Shown here: piece by piece, positions 8,429-17,153 of the stretch | Position numbering within the stretch: position 1 is the first letter of the stretch | Layout: each line of letters opens with the position of its first letter | Assembly (NCBI RefSeq): GCF_913062585.1 | Contig: NZ_CAJXWX010000001.1 | Span: 1 to 64,000, forward strand | Reading direction: 5' to 3' | Source: an uncultured Sphingomonas sp. | GTDB taxonomy: Bacteria > Pseudomonadota > Alphaproteobacteria > Sphingomonadales > Sphingomonadaceae | Length of the DNA stretch: 64,000 nucleotides | Translations under genes and position numbers: made by a program | Notes under the pieces: model-generated | Told to the model about the DNA's origin: nothing | Seen by the model: only the letters and a program-made list of their open reading frames with translations | Databases searched by the model: none

Positions 8429-8575
8429 CCAGATGGGCGCCGACCAGCGTCATGTCGGTGCGGGCGTTCTTCGACAGATTGCCGATCGCGTCCCTATTAT
8501 AAGTCGCCGCATGGGCGGTCGAAACCGCCAGACAGGCCATGCGAGGCCGATGAGGCTGGACAGGCGAAATCCCAT
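8426..8575 (-). pseudogene. Truncated, frameshifted small exported protein
   Basis: An ATG at 8575 opens MGFRLSSLIGLA. One frame later the sequence continues as CLAVSTAHAATYNRDAIGNL, together a typical signal peptide with a cleavage site after AHA. A few codons later (TDMTLVGAHLVTW) it runs into the end of the GGDEF-EAL gene and stops making sense. It lies ten bases after the stop of the gene at 8586-9718 and was probably the third gene of the same operon. Function unknown. Confidence 0.5.
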
Positions 8576-8585
8576 GAAACGGTCC

Positions 8586-9718
8586 TTATCGAAGGGTTCG
8601 TGGATCGGTACGCGGTACCAATCGGGTTTCGGCATCTGGCTCGGCGACGAAGACCGATGGGGGCGGCGCGGGCGCGATGGCGGGGGACAGCAAGGCGCCC
8701 GTATCCGGGTCGTAGCGGAATATCTCAGTCAGCGGCCCCGTAAGGACCGTCAGAACGCCGCGAACATCGTCGGTCACGGCGATACGGGTCGCCGGTTCCT
8801 CGCCGCAGAGGACCTGCGCCCCCGCGTCGAAACCGGCACCGCCATCGGGCCGTATCAGGCAGGACCGCCCGCCGGGCCGGGCGATCTCCAGCCATCCTTG
8901 CGGCGTGATCCGGTGGCTGTAGAGGGCGCGTCCGTCGGGCGCGATCGTGGTGAAGGTCTCGCCGCGTCCGAACCGGCGCTGCGGCGCGTCCAGGCCCTTC
9001 ACGCCGACGATATTCTCGGTGAGCAGCCCATCCGGGCCGATATGATAATGGCCGATCTGCGTGCCCGTATCACCGGGCCAGCGCAGGTGTATATGGACGT
9101 GCGGGGGGCGCATCGCCATGACCATGCGGGGCGTTGGTGTCGAAGCCCATGATCTGGATGCGGCCCAACCCGTCGCGCTCGACTTCCTCGCCAAAGCCCA
9201 AGCGTCGCGCGGCGTTGCCGATCGGGAAATGGGCCGGTCGCATAGGCGCCGGCGCGACGTGCCGGGTCGGCATGTTCGAAGCGCAGCACCATGCCCGGCT
9301 CGACGATATGCATCGCGACCTCGGCAGCCGTGATCGCGTCGGCCGCGACCGGCGGTAACTGCACCACGATCCCGTGCGGCACCGATCGGAACGGCACGTC
9401 GCCGCCCGACAGGATTTCGCGCCGCACGGTCTGGCTCGGTCCATCGAACGCCAGTTCCAGCGACCGCCGTCGCGGCACGCGCAGCGCCACCACGGTCTCG
9501 CGCGGATTGTCCGCGTTGAACAGCGGCGTGGTCACGGGCTCACAGGCCGGACAGGAGGCCGCATCGAACCGCGCAACCGGACTATCCGGCGATCCATGCT
9601 TCACGAATTTGAGCACGATCTGCACCGCATCGCCCGCCCCCTGTGGGCTCGCAGCCAAAGCCGGGGCAGCGGACAGCAATGCCCCGCAGAGCAGGGCCCA
9701 GCCTGCCCCGCTCACCAT
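8586..9718 (-). pseudogene. Exported protein of unknown function broken by two frameshifts
   Basis: The start at 9718 overlaps the stop of the TonB-receptor remnant (ATGGTGA). It opens a clean signal peptide, MVSGAGWALLCGALLSAAPALAA. The protein reads in one frame to about 9225 (GAYATGPFP), in a second frame from there to about 9120 (IGNAARRLGFGEEVERDG, IQIMGFDTNAPHG), and in a third to the stop at 8586 (PPHVHIHLRWPGDTGTQIGH, GLLTENIVGVKGLDAP). The three pieces join smoothly, so this was one protein of about 375 residues. I know no family for it; the CPAC near residue 55 and the His-rich HVHIHL are notable. Linkage to a TonB receptor suggests an accessory role in outer-membrane uptake. Confidence 0.6.
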
Positions 9719-9939
9719 TTCGGCTTCCACGACAGGCCCAGCCAGAAGGTGCGCCCGACCGGGAAATAATAATTCACATAGTCGCGCAGCACGCCCTGGC
9801 GGACGATGAACGGCGCCTTGGTCAGGTTCTGCACCTGGTCGACCAGCTCGACGCCCTCGCGCAGCGCGACGCGCGCCTCCATGTCGAGCTGCTGACGCGG
9901 TTCCTGATACAGGGCCCAGATCGGCGGACTGAAAATGCC
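9712..9939 (-). pseudogene. C-terminal remnant of a TonB-dependent receptor
   Basis: The last 75 residues before the stop at 9712 read EPRQQLDMEARVALREGVEL, VQNLTKAPFIVRQG and YYFPVGRTFWLGLSWKPKW. This is the characteristic ending of a sphingomonad TonB-dependent receptor, including the conserved 'VxNLT' turn and the terminal aromatic strand. All of the plug and most of the barrel are gone. The upstream sequence in the same frame is a membrane protein of another type, so a deletion fused the two. Confidence 0.65.
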
Positions 9940-10385
9940 CCCGACCGCGCCCCCGGTGAGCAGCACCCCACCCGTCCCGGAATAGGCGGCACAATAGGGT
10001 TCGAGGGCACGAAAGCTCGTGCCGAGGATCATCATCAGCGCCAATATCGCCAGAAGGATGGGCATGGCGATGCGCGCGTCACGTTCGAGAACGGGGTCTG
10101 GCGGCGCGCGATGATCGTCCTCCCGCCGACCGCGAAGCGACCAGGCCGTGCCGCATACGAAGAGCGTCAGGCACCCGGCCCATGACAGCCAGGCCGCAAC
10201 GCTATGCTCACGGATCAGCAGCGGCGGCGCGATCGTCGCGACGCTCAGACCGGCCAGCCCGGATGCCACAGCGACCCCGCCATGATCGCACCCATCGCCC
10301 GGCTATCCAGCGCACAGATTTCGGTCAGGAAAAAGCCGAACAGCAGCGTGCTGGCATGCCACAAATGGCTCTTGGCGAAATGGGC
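9940..10385 (-). pseudogene. Remnant of a multi-pass (MFS-like) transporter
   Basis: From 10385 down to about 10250 one frame reads HFAKSHLWHASTLLFGFFLT and EICALDSRAMGAIMAGSL, like the first helices of an MFS transporter. After a frameshift near 10265 the neighbouring frame continues as GLSVATIAPPLL, AAWLSWAGCLTLFVCGTAWS and MPILLAILALMMILG, three more membrane helices. No start codon or full-length frame exists. The last frame runs without a stop into the TonB-receptor tail. The MFS assignment is tentative and rests on helix pattern only. Confidence 0.4.
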
Positions 10386-10558
10386 CGGCAGATAGCATGC
10401 GTTAGAGCGTCGGCTGGGACATCCCCTTGAGACTGGCTGATCCCGCACACGATCCACTCGATGCCCCGGAGGCAAAAGCGCCCGTGCGGGATTCTGGCCC
10501 AGATTTGTGCCGCTTTTATGTATCGCCCGTTTCGGACGGGCTTCGCCGGGGGCATGGA

Positions 10559-10700
10559 CCGTTCGGGCAGATCGCCGAAGAGCGCGACCGCGCCGGTGTC
10601 GTCGCTCACCTGACCCGCGATCATGAAGAAGTGCGACGGGGCGTCGGTGCGCATCTGCCACGACGGACGCTCATGCCTGTCTCCTCACGGAGCCTGAATC
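10559..10700 (-). pseudogene. IS5-type transposase scrap
   Basis: Around 10675-10700 the sequence TCTCCTCACGGAGCCTGAAT nearly repeats the leader of the IS5 element at the left edge (TCTCCTCTCGGAGCCTGAAT). Just inside it, two frames give ADAHRRPVA and FFMIAGQVSDDTGAVALFGD, which together resemble the conserved 'DAxGRPxxFFxTAGQxSDxTGAxAL' block of IS5 transposases. The catalytic remainder is missing. The bases from about 10386 to 10558 hold nothing I can identify. Confidence 0.5.
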
Positions 10701-10750
10701 CATCGGTCCGGCCCCTAGGCCGGATCGACATTCGGTTCGCTCCTTCTTTC

Positions 10751-10950
10751 CCTCTCCCCTGGACAGGGGAGAGGGTTAGCGGAGCTTGCCAGCTTTGCTG
10801 GCTAGCGCAGCTTGGGTGAGGGGGCGAGCGAGCCTGAAGGCTCGCGCGCTCGCCGAGGCGAGCGCCCACCCCTCACCCAGCTCCGACTAAGCCTTTGCTA
10901 CGCAAAGACCAAGTCTGCGCAACCCTCTCCCCTCTGCGAGGGGCGAGGGA
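10751..10950. repeat. Long imperfect palindrome (about 200 bp)
   Basis: The left arm starts CCCTCTCCCCTGGACAGGGG and ends TTGGGTGAGGGG. The right arm starts CCCCTCACCCAG and ends GAGGGGCGAGGG. The arms are about 75-80 bases long, pair imperfectly, and enclose a GC-rich centre that itself folds (GCGAGCG/CGCTCGC). The outer ends are further small hairpins. It fills the gap between the IS5 scrap and the hybrid kinase. This looks like a dispersed extragenic palindromic repeat; only one copy is in this window. Confidence 0.7.
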
Positions 10951-11070
10951 AGAATGGGCATGGCTGAATGTCGATCCGGCCCAAGAAAGCCCGGCCGTTT
11001 CGGAACCTCTTCCCAAGCCCATAGCGGTCGGTTAACGCTGGCAAACGGCATTCGCCGTCCGTCCAACCCG

Positions 11071-14000
11071 ATGACACAAACGCCGCCCTTGCCCGAACCT
11101 CACGACAGCAGCACGGCCTTTCTCGATTTCCCGGGCGAAATGGCTCGGCTGATGCGAGAGAAGGATTGGACCAGGACGCCGTTCGGCCCGATCAAGGGCT
11201 GGTCGACGGCGTTGCGCTCGGCGGTCAGCATCATTCTCGGCTCGCGCTTCCCGATGGTCCTCTCTTGGGGCGAGACCCGCGCGCTGATCTACAACGACGC
11301 CTGGTCCCCGGTGCCGGGACAAAAGCATCCCTGGGCACTCGGCCGCCCGGGTTATGAGGTATGGACCGAAATCTGGGACATTATCGGGCCGATGTTCGAT
11401 CAGGTGATGACGGACGGCGTCGCCACCTGGTCCGAGGATCAACTGCTGCCCCTCAACCGCTTCGGTTATGTCGAGGAATGCTATTTCTATTATAGCTACT
11501 CGCCGGTGCGGGGCGATGGCGGGCAGGTGGAAGGCGTCTTCACCGCCGTCACCGAAACCACCTATCGCGTGCTGGCGGAGCGCCGCGAACGGCTGTTGCG
11601 GGAAGTGTCCGAAGCGACGTCCCACACCCGTTCGCCTGAGGATGCCGGGCGCGTGGCCGCCGAACGCATGGCCCGACTGCCGGAAGAAGCGCCGTTCTTC
11701 CTGACCTATCTGCGCGACGACAGCGGCGCGCTGCGTCTTGTCGGCAAGGCGGGGAATATCGAGGGCGACGATCTGGCGCCCGAACGCATCCCGGCCGATG
11801 GCGACGCGATCTGGCCGTTCGACGAGGCGCTGCGCAGCGGGCTGCCGGTTGCGGTCGAGGGACTGGCCGCGCGTTTTGGCGACCGGCTGCCGGGCACGCC
11901 CTGGCCCGAGCCGGTCGAGCAGGCCCTGGTCGTGCCGATCCTCAGCAGCCGGGCCGATGCGCCCTTCGGCTTCCTGGTCGCCGGGCTCAGCCCGCGCCGC
12001 CGGCTGGACGACGAATATCGCACGCTGTTCGAGCGGGTCGCCGCGCATATCGCGATCGCGGCGACCAATGCGGAGGCCTATGTCGAGGAGCGCCGCCGCG
12101 CGGAAAAGCTGGCCGAGCTTGACCGGGCCAAGACCGCGTTCTTCTCCAACGCCAGTCACGAGTTCCGCACGCCTTTGACCCTGATGCTGGGTCCGGTGGA
12201 GGAGCTGCTGGCCCGCGCCGACGGGCGGGACCGCGAGGACCTGGCGCTGGTCCAGCGCAACGGGCAGCGGCTGCTCCGGCTGGTCAACACGCTGCTCGAC
12301 TTCAGCCGGATCGAGGCGGGACGCGTCCGCGCGACGTTCGAGGCTTCGGACCTTGGCGTCTATACCACCGACCTGGCCTCCACCTTCCGGTCCGCGATGG
12401 ACAAGGCGGGGCTCACCTACACGATCGACACGCCATCGCTCGATCGACCGGTCTGGATCGACCGCGAGATGTGGGAGAAGATCGTCCTCAACCTCCTCTC
12501 CAACGCGTTCAAATATACGCTGTCGGGCGGCGTGACCGTTCGGCTTCGCGCGGACGGCGACGCGGCGCGCCTGGAGGTCAGCGATACGGGCGTCGGCATT
12601 CCGGAACAGGAATTGTCGCGGGTCTTCGAGCGCTTTCACCGTATCGAGGGGCAGGCGGGGCGTACGCATGAAGGCACCGGCATCGGGCTGGCGCTGGTCA
12701 AGGACCTTGCCCAGCTCCACGGCGGTTCGGTCGGGGTCAGCAGCCAGCCGGGCCAGGGCACGACCTTCCACGTGACCATCCCCTTCGGGCGCGACCATGT
12801 TCCGGCGGATATGACGCCGGGCGCGGCCCAGCCGCCATCGACGGCGACGGGCGCGGCCGCCTTCGTGTCGGAGGCGTTGCGCTGGCTGCCCGGGGACAAT
12901 CGCGACGACGCCGGACCAGGCGCCCCGCCATCGACGCCCACGCTCACGCCTACGCCCGCCCGTGGCGGCACGATCCTGCTGGCCGACGACAATGCGGACA
13001 TGCGAGGCTATGTCGAGCGGCTGTTGCGGGAGGCGGGCTACACGGTCGAAGCGGTCGGGGACGGTGAGGAAGCGGCGGCGCGCGCCCGCGCCATCGCCCC
13101 CAATCTCATCCTGTCGGACGTGATGATGCCGCGCCTCGACGGTTTCGGGCTGATCAAGCGGCTCCGCTCCGACCCGGACACGGCCGACCTGCCCATCATC
13201 CTGCTCTCGGCCCGCGCCGGCGAAGAAGCCGCGATCGAAGGAATCGAGGCGGGCGCCGACGACTATCTGGTCAAACCCTTCGCCACGCGCGAGCTGCTGG
13301 CCAAGGTCGATGGTGCGTTGCGCCTCTTCAAGCTGCGCGGGGAGAATGCGGCGGCCTTGCGGGAAGCCAACCGCCGGCTCGCCGATCGCGAGGCGTTTCT
13401 GATGGGCGTGCTCGCCAGTTCGACCGACTGCATCAAGGTGCTCGACCTCGATGGCCACCTGACCTTCATGTCGGAGGGCGGCCAGCAGCTCATGGAGATC
13501 GACGACTTCAACGAGGTCGCGGGCTGTCCCTGGCCGGACTTCTGGCATGGCCTCGGCCAGGAAGAAGCAAAGGCCGCCATCGCCGTGGCGCGCGCGGGCA
13601 AGGCGCGCAGCTTCATCGGCTTCGCCAGGACCTTTGCGGGCAGCCCCCGCTGGTGGGACGTCGCCGTCAGCCCGATCCTGGGGCCGGACGGCAAGCCCGA
13701 GCGGATCCTGTCCGTGTCCCGCGACATCACGGCGACCCGCGAGAATGAGGAAGAGCGTCGACAGCTCGTTCGCATCATTGAAAACAGCGCCGATTTCATC
13801 GGCATGGCGCGGATGGACGGCAGCGTCTTCTTCCTGAACGACGCCGCCCTCGCGCTCGTCGGACTGGATCGCAGGGAGCTGGGCCGCGTCAGCATCTCCG
13901 ACTTCTTCCCGCCAGAGGAGGCGGAGATCGTCGCGCGGGACGTGCTGACGGCCGCCGTTCGCGATGGCGCATGGAGCGGGGAACGCCTGGTCCGCCATTT

Positions 14001-14733
14001 CCGGACCGGCGAGCTGATCCCGATCCTCTATACCGTCTTCCCGGTATTCGACAGCGATGGCGAACAGATCGGCTATGGCACGGTTTCGCGCGATTTCCGC
14101 GAACGCAAGCGGGCCGAGGAACAGCAGAAGCTGCTCAACCAGGAACTGGGCCATCGGTTGAAGAACGTCCTGACCGTCGTGCAGTCGGTCGCGTCGCAAA
14201 CGCTTCGCCAGGCCGAGGATACGGGCTCGGCCGCCCGCGCCCTGGCGGCGCGCCTGTCCGCCCTGGGCGAGGCGACGAACGTCCTGACCGCCAGTTCGTG
14301 GGAGTCCGCCGACCTGACCCGGCTGGTCCAGCAGGCGCTCGCCCCGCATGGCGGCGTGGGGGAGCGCATCCGGATAGCCGGCCCGCGCATCATCCTGAAC
14401 CCGCAAGTCACGCTCGCGCTGGCCCTTGCCCTTCACGAACTCGCGACCAATGCAGCCAAATATGGCGCCCTGTCGACAAGTACCGGATATATCGATCTTT
14501 CTTGGGGCGTAACGGATGGAGCCGAGGCGGACGGCCCGCGTTTCAGTCTGCGCTGGAAGGAACGGGAAGGTCCGGAGGTGCACGCACCGACGCGACGCGG
14601 ATTCGGTTCGATCATGATCGAACGCTCGCTGCGGGCCTATTTCCACGCCGATGCGCATATCCGCTATCCGGCGGACGGCGTCGAATTCACTTTGGATTGC
14701 CCGCTCGAGGATGCGGGCAAGGTTGACGGATAA
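11071..14733 (+). CDS. Giant hybrid sensor kinase: PAS-GAF-HisKA-HATPase-REC-PAS-PAS-HWE kinase
   Basis: This 1220-residue soluble protein has two complete kinase modules. A PAS-like N-terminus (to about 150) and a GAF-like part lead to a HisKA domain with phosphoacceptor His363 in NASHEFRTPL, and an ATPase with LNLLSNAFKYT, DTGVGIP and GTGIGLALV. A receiver follows (LADDN, Asp683 in SDVMMPRLDG, VKPF). Two PAS domains come next, then an HWE kinase with His1028 in ELGHRLKNVLT and LHELATNAAKYGALS. No membrane segment is seen. The ATG at 11071 is the most sensible start, though its ribosome site is weak. The response regulator follows 28 bases later. HWE kinases in this class often serve stress or light signalling, but the signal here is unknown. 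Confidence 0.9.
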   Translation: MTQTPPLPEPHDSSTAFLDFPGEMARLMREKDWTRTPFGPIKGWSTALRSAVSIILGSRFPMVLSWGETRALIYNDAWSPVPGQKHPWALGRPGYEVWTEIWDIIGPMFDQVMTDGVATWSEDQLLPLNRFGYVEECYFYYSYSPVRGDGGQVEGVFTAVTETTYRVLAERRERLLREVSEATSHTRSPEDAGRVAAERMARLPEEAPFFLTYLRDDSGALRLVGKAGNIEGDDLAPERIPADGDAIWPFDEALRSGLPVAVEGLAARFGDRLPGTPWPEPVEQALVVPILSSRADAPFGFLVAGLSPRRRLDDEYRTLFERVAAHIAIAATNAEAYVEERRRAEKLAELDRAKTAFFSNASHEFRTPLTLMLGPVEELLARADGRDREDLALVQRNGQRLLRLVNTLLDFSRIEAGRVRATFEASDLGVYTTDLASTFRSAMDKAGLTYTIDTPSLDRPVWIDREMWEKIVLNLLSNAFKYTLSGGVTVRLRADGDAARLEVSDTGVGIPEQELSRVFERFHRIEGQAGRTHEGTGIGLALVKDLAQLHGGSVGVSSQPGQGTTFHVTIPFGRDHVPADMTPGAAQPPSTATGAAAFVSEALRWLPGDNRDDAGPGAPPSTPTLTPTPARGGTILLADDNADMRGYVERLLREAGYTVEAVGDGEEAAARARAIAPNLILSDVMMPRLDGFGLIKRLRSDPDTADLPIILLSARAGEEAAIEGIEAGADDYLVKPFATRELLAKVDGALRLFKLRGENAAALREANRRLADREAFLMGVLASSTDCIKVLDLDGHLTFMSEGGQQLMEIDDFNEVAGCPWPDFWHGLGQEEAKAAIAVARAGKARSFIGFARTFAGSPRWWDVAVSPILGPDGKPERILSVSRDITATRENEEERRQLVRIIENSADFIGMARMDGSVFFLNDAALALVGLDRRELGRVSISDFFPPEEAEIVARDVLTAAVRDGAWSGERLVRHFRTGELIPILYTVFPVFDSDGEQIGYGTVSRDFRERKRAEEQQKLLNQELGHRLKNVLTVVQSVASQTLRQAEDTGSAARALAARLSALGEATNVLTASSWESADLTRLVQQALAPHGGVGERIRIAGPRIILNPQVTLALALALHELATNAAKYGALSTSTGYIDLSWGVTDGAEADGPRFSLRWKEREGPEVHAPTRRGFGSIMIERSLRAYFHADAHIRYPADGVEFTLDCPLEDAGKVDG

Positions 14734-14761
14734 GAACGTGGGTCAGAGCAAGCCGATCGAC

Positions 14762-15115
14762 ATGAACAGCATCCTCATCGTCGAGGATGAAGCGATCATT
14801 CGTTTCGAACTCGTCGATTTTTTCGAGGACGAAGGCTATTGCGTGCATGAGGCGGGCAATGCCGACCAGGCCATCGCCATTCTCGCGCAGCATAGCAGCA
14901 TTCGCGTGGTTCTGACCGACATCGACATGCCCGGGTCGATGGATGGGCTGCGCCTGGCCCATTATATTCGGGAACGCTATCCGCCGACGCTGCTATTGCT
15001 GGTCTCCGGTCGGGTGAGCCTGCCCCAGAGCGCGTTGCCGACCCATAGCGCCTTTCTGTCCAAGCCGTTCGACCCCGCCCGGTTGATGCGGACGATCGAG
15101 GACATGACGCGCTAA
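14762..15115 (+). CDS. Single-domain response regulator
   Basis: This 117-residue protein is a receiver domain alone: VEDEAIIR for metal binding, the phosphoacceptor Asp in LTDIDMPG, Ser in LLVSGR, and LSKPF for the conserved Lys. It has no output domain. It sits directly behind the hybrid kinase, whose HWE module is the likely phosphodonor; single receivers of this type commonly relay phosphate or bind a partner. The ATG at 14762 gives the standard family start. The stop overlaps the stop of the opposite-strand DUF305 gene by four bases. Confidence 0.9.
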   Translation: MNSILIVEDEAIIRFELVDFFEDEGYCVHEAGNADQAIAILAQHSSIRVVLTDIDMPGSMDGLRLAHYIRERYPPTLLLLVSGRVSLPQSALPTHSAFLSKPFDPARLMRTIEDMTR

Positions 15116-15669
15116 CGTACCGGCGCCGTCGTATCGATTCCGGCGGCGGCGTCGGTTTCCCCCGGTGGGGGCGGTGCGCCGCGATCGCGATAGGATGGAA
15201 TATCCCGCGCATCGCCCGGAACCGGCCGGCGCTCGAGCCGGGCGATCTCCCGCTTCATTTCGGCGATCTCGCGAATCTGTGCGTCGATGATGCGGTCGGC
15301 GATCAGGCGCACGCGCGGATCGCGGATACGGGCGCGTTCGCTGGTCATGATCGCGATCGAATGATGCGGGATCATCGCCTTCATATAGGCCAGGTCGTCG
15401 ACCGTCTCCTGGCTACGGACCAGCCATAGCGCCCCGCCGAAGACCGCCACGGCGCCGATGACGACGCCGATATTGACGCCGCGCCGGGGATACATGCGCC
15501 ACATGAATCCGATCATGATGACCGCCATCACCGCGCCCATCACGGCCGCCATCCACATTCGCGTCTGGCTGAACATCAGATGGCTTGCCGCATAGGTGTT
15601 CAGATACATCAGCCCGAACATCACGACCGTCGAGGTCGCGATCATCGCGGCGAACCGGGCATAGCTCAT
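15112..15669 (-). CDS. DUF305-family membrane protein
   Basis: This 185-residue protein has three membrane segments in the first 95 residues (TVVMFGLMYLNTY; WMAAVMGAVMAVIMIGFMW; IGVVIGAVAVFGGALWLV), then a DUF305 domain: MIPHHSIAIMTSERA, then PRVRLIADRIIDAQIREIAE. The His pair and the helical Glu/Ile pattern are typical of the family, a ferritin-like helical fold often found near metal-handling genes. Met and His are frequent in the first half. The Pro-rich tail is probably disordered. Its molecular role is not established. Confidence 0.85.
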   Translation of the reverse strand: MSYARFAAMIATSTVVMFGLMYLNTYAASHLMFSQTRMWMAAVMGAVMAVIMIGFMWRMYPRRGVNIGVVIGAVAVFGGALWLVRSQETVDDLAYMKAMIPHHSIAIMTSERARIRDPRVRLIADRIIDAQIREIAEMKREIARLERRPVPGDARDIPSYRDRGAPPPPGETDAAAGIDTTAPVR

Positions 15670-15932
15670 GACATGCCACTCCGACCCTGGGGCGATTGAG
15701 CGACCGGGGACGATGGATTCGTGTCGGCACCCTGGGCGATCGTGGAGGCCAAGTGGCGTCTCCGATCATCAAATACAGCCGATACAACAACCTGACGGCG
15801 ATCGCTTTGTTCATGGCGAACTGCCCGATCGAGGTTAGGGATTTGCTGGTTTTCGGCGCCCCGTCGATGGAAGATGCGCCAGAACCGGAGCCGCATTCAT
15901 GCGTTGTCGCCGCAACACGGGGAAACCGAACG

Positions 15933-17153
15933 ATGAGCATGGATCATGGCGGCACCGGGCCTGTGCAGGCGCTGGTCAGGAAACTGCGTCCGAAATCCGC
16001 GATCCGGTCCTTCCTGCATAGCGAGGCTGCTGGCGGCATCGTCCTGATGGCGGCGGCGGCGCTGGCCATGATCGTCGCCAACAGCCCGCTCGGCCCCGAC
16101 TATTTTGCGGTCCTGCATCACCATATCGGTCCCTTGTCGGTGCTGCACTGGATCGACGACGCGTTGATGTCCCTGTTCTTCCTGCTGGTCGGGCTGGAGA
16201 TCAAGCGCGAGCTGGTCGACGGTCATTTGTCGACCTGGGCGGACCGCACCCTGCCGACCATCGCCGCCATCAGCGGTATGGCGGTGCCCGCCCTCCTCTA
16301 TCTGGCGATCGCGACGCGGGAACCGGGACTGGCGCGCGGCTGGGCGATCCCCTCGGCGACCGACATCGCCTTTGCGATCGGCGTCATGGCGCTGCTCGGC
16401 CGCCGCGTACCGGCGTCGCTCAAGCTGTTTCTCACGACCGTGGCGATCGTCGACGACATGGGCGCCGTCGCGGTCATCGCGCTCGCCTATACCCATGAGA
16501 TCAGTGGCCTGGCGCTGCTGGCGGCAGCGTTGGTCCTGGGCATCCTCTTCGTCCTCAACCGGCTGGGCATGACGCGGCTCTGGCCCTATCTGGTCGGAGC
16601 GGTGCTGCTCTGGCTCGCGGTATGGATGTCGGGCATCCATGCGACCATCGCCGGCGTGTTGGCGGCCAGCGTCATCCCGATCCGCCGGTCGCCCGGCGCG
16701 CCCGATGCCCAGAACTCGCCGCTCCATCGCCTCGAACATGCGCTACAGCCCTGGGTCGCGTTCGCCGTGGTTCCGATCTTCGGCTTCGCCAATGCGGGCG
16801 TCTCGCTCGCCGGGTTCGGCATGGGCACGCTGCTCCTGCCTTTGCCGCTCGGCGTGGCCGCCGGCCTCTTCCTCGGCAAGCAGGTCGGCGTGTTCGGTGC
16901 GGTCTGGCTGTCGTCGCGGTTCGGATGGACGCGTCGCCCATCGGGTGCATCCTGGACACAGGTCTACGGCACCGCGCTGCTTTGCGGGATCGGCTTCACC
17001 ATGAGCCTGTTCATCGGCGGCCTGGCCTTTGCCGACCAGGTGCTCGTCGACGAGGTCAAGATCGGCGTGCTGGCCGGGTCGATCCTGTCGGCGCTGGCGG
17101 GCTATCTGGTCCTGCGCCGGAGCGCGACAGGACGGCGTCCGCACAGGCCATGA
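15933..17153 (+). CDS. nhaA: Na+/H+ antiporter NhaA
   Basis: This 406-residue inner-membrane protein exchanges Na+ (or Li+) for protons and is activated at alkaline pH in characterised homologues. The core motifs are present: SLFFLLVGLEIKREL, PSATDIAFAIGV and the paired aspartates in VAIVDDMGAVAVIALAY, which form the ion site, plus the C-terminal GIGFTMSLFIGGLAF. The ATG at 15933 follows GGGGA and matches the family N-terminus; the upstream 260 bases (15670-15932) hold no identifiable gene. Its last 98 bases are also coding on the other strand for the DUF2254 protein. Confidence 0.95.
   Translation: MSMDHGGTGPVQALVRKLRPKSAIRSFLHSEAAGGIVLMAAAALAMIVANSPLGPDYFAVLHHHIGPLSVLHWIDDALMSLFFLLVGLEIKRELVDGHLSTWADRTLPTIAAISGMAVPALLYLAIATREPGLARGWAIPSATDIAFAIGVMALLGRRVPASLKLFLTTVAIVDDMGAVAVIALAYTHEISGLALLAAALVLGILFVLNRLGMTRLWPYLVGAVLLWLAVWMSGIHATIAGVLAASVIPIRRSPGAPDAQNSPLHRLEHALQPWVAFAVVPIFGFANAGVSLAGFGMGTLLLPLPLGVAAGLFLGKQVGVFGAVWLSSRFGWTRRPSGASWTQVYGTALLCGIGFTMSLFIGGLAFADQVLVDEVKIGVLAGSILSALAGYLVLRRSATGRRPHRP

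Noticed and set aside
10751..10950. A CRISPR array in the repeat-rich intergenic region
   Set aside because: The repeats are two inverted arms plus small hairpins, not regularly spaced direct repeats, and no cas gene is near.
11032..14658. A 1208-codon open frame antisense to the hybrid kinase
   Set aside because: No domain, Arg/Asp/Gly-rich composition typical of the antisense frame of a GC-rich gene; the plus strand encodes a complete kinase.
15413..15940. A minus-strand frame covering the gap upstream of nhaA
   Set aside because: Its second half is an out-of-frame reading of the DUF305 gene and the first half has no family or ribosome site.
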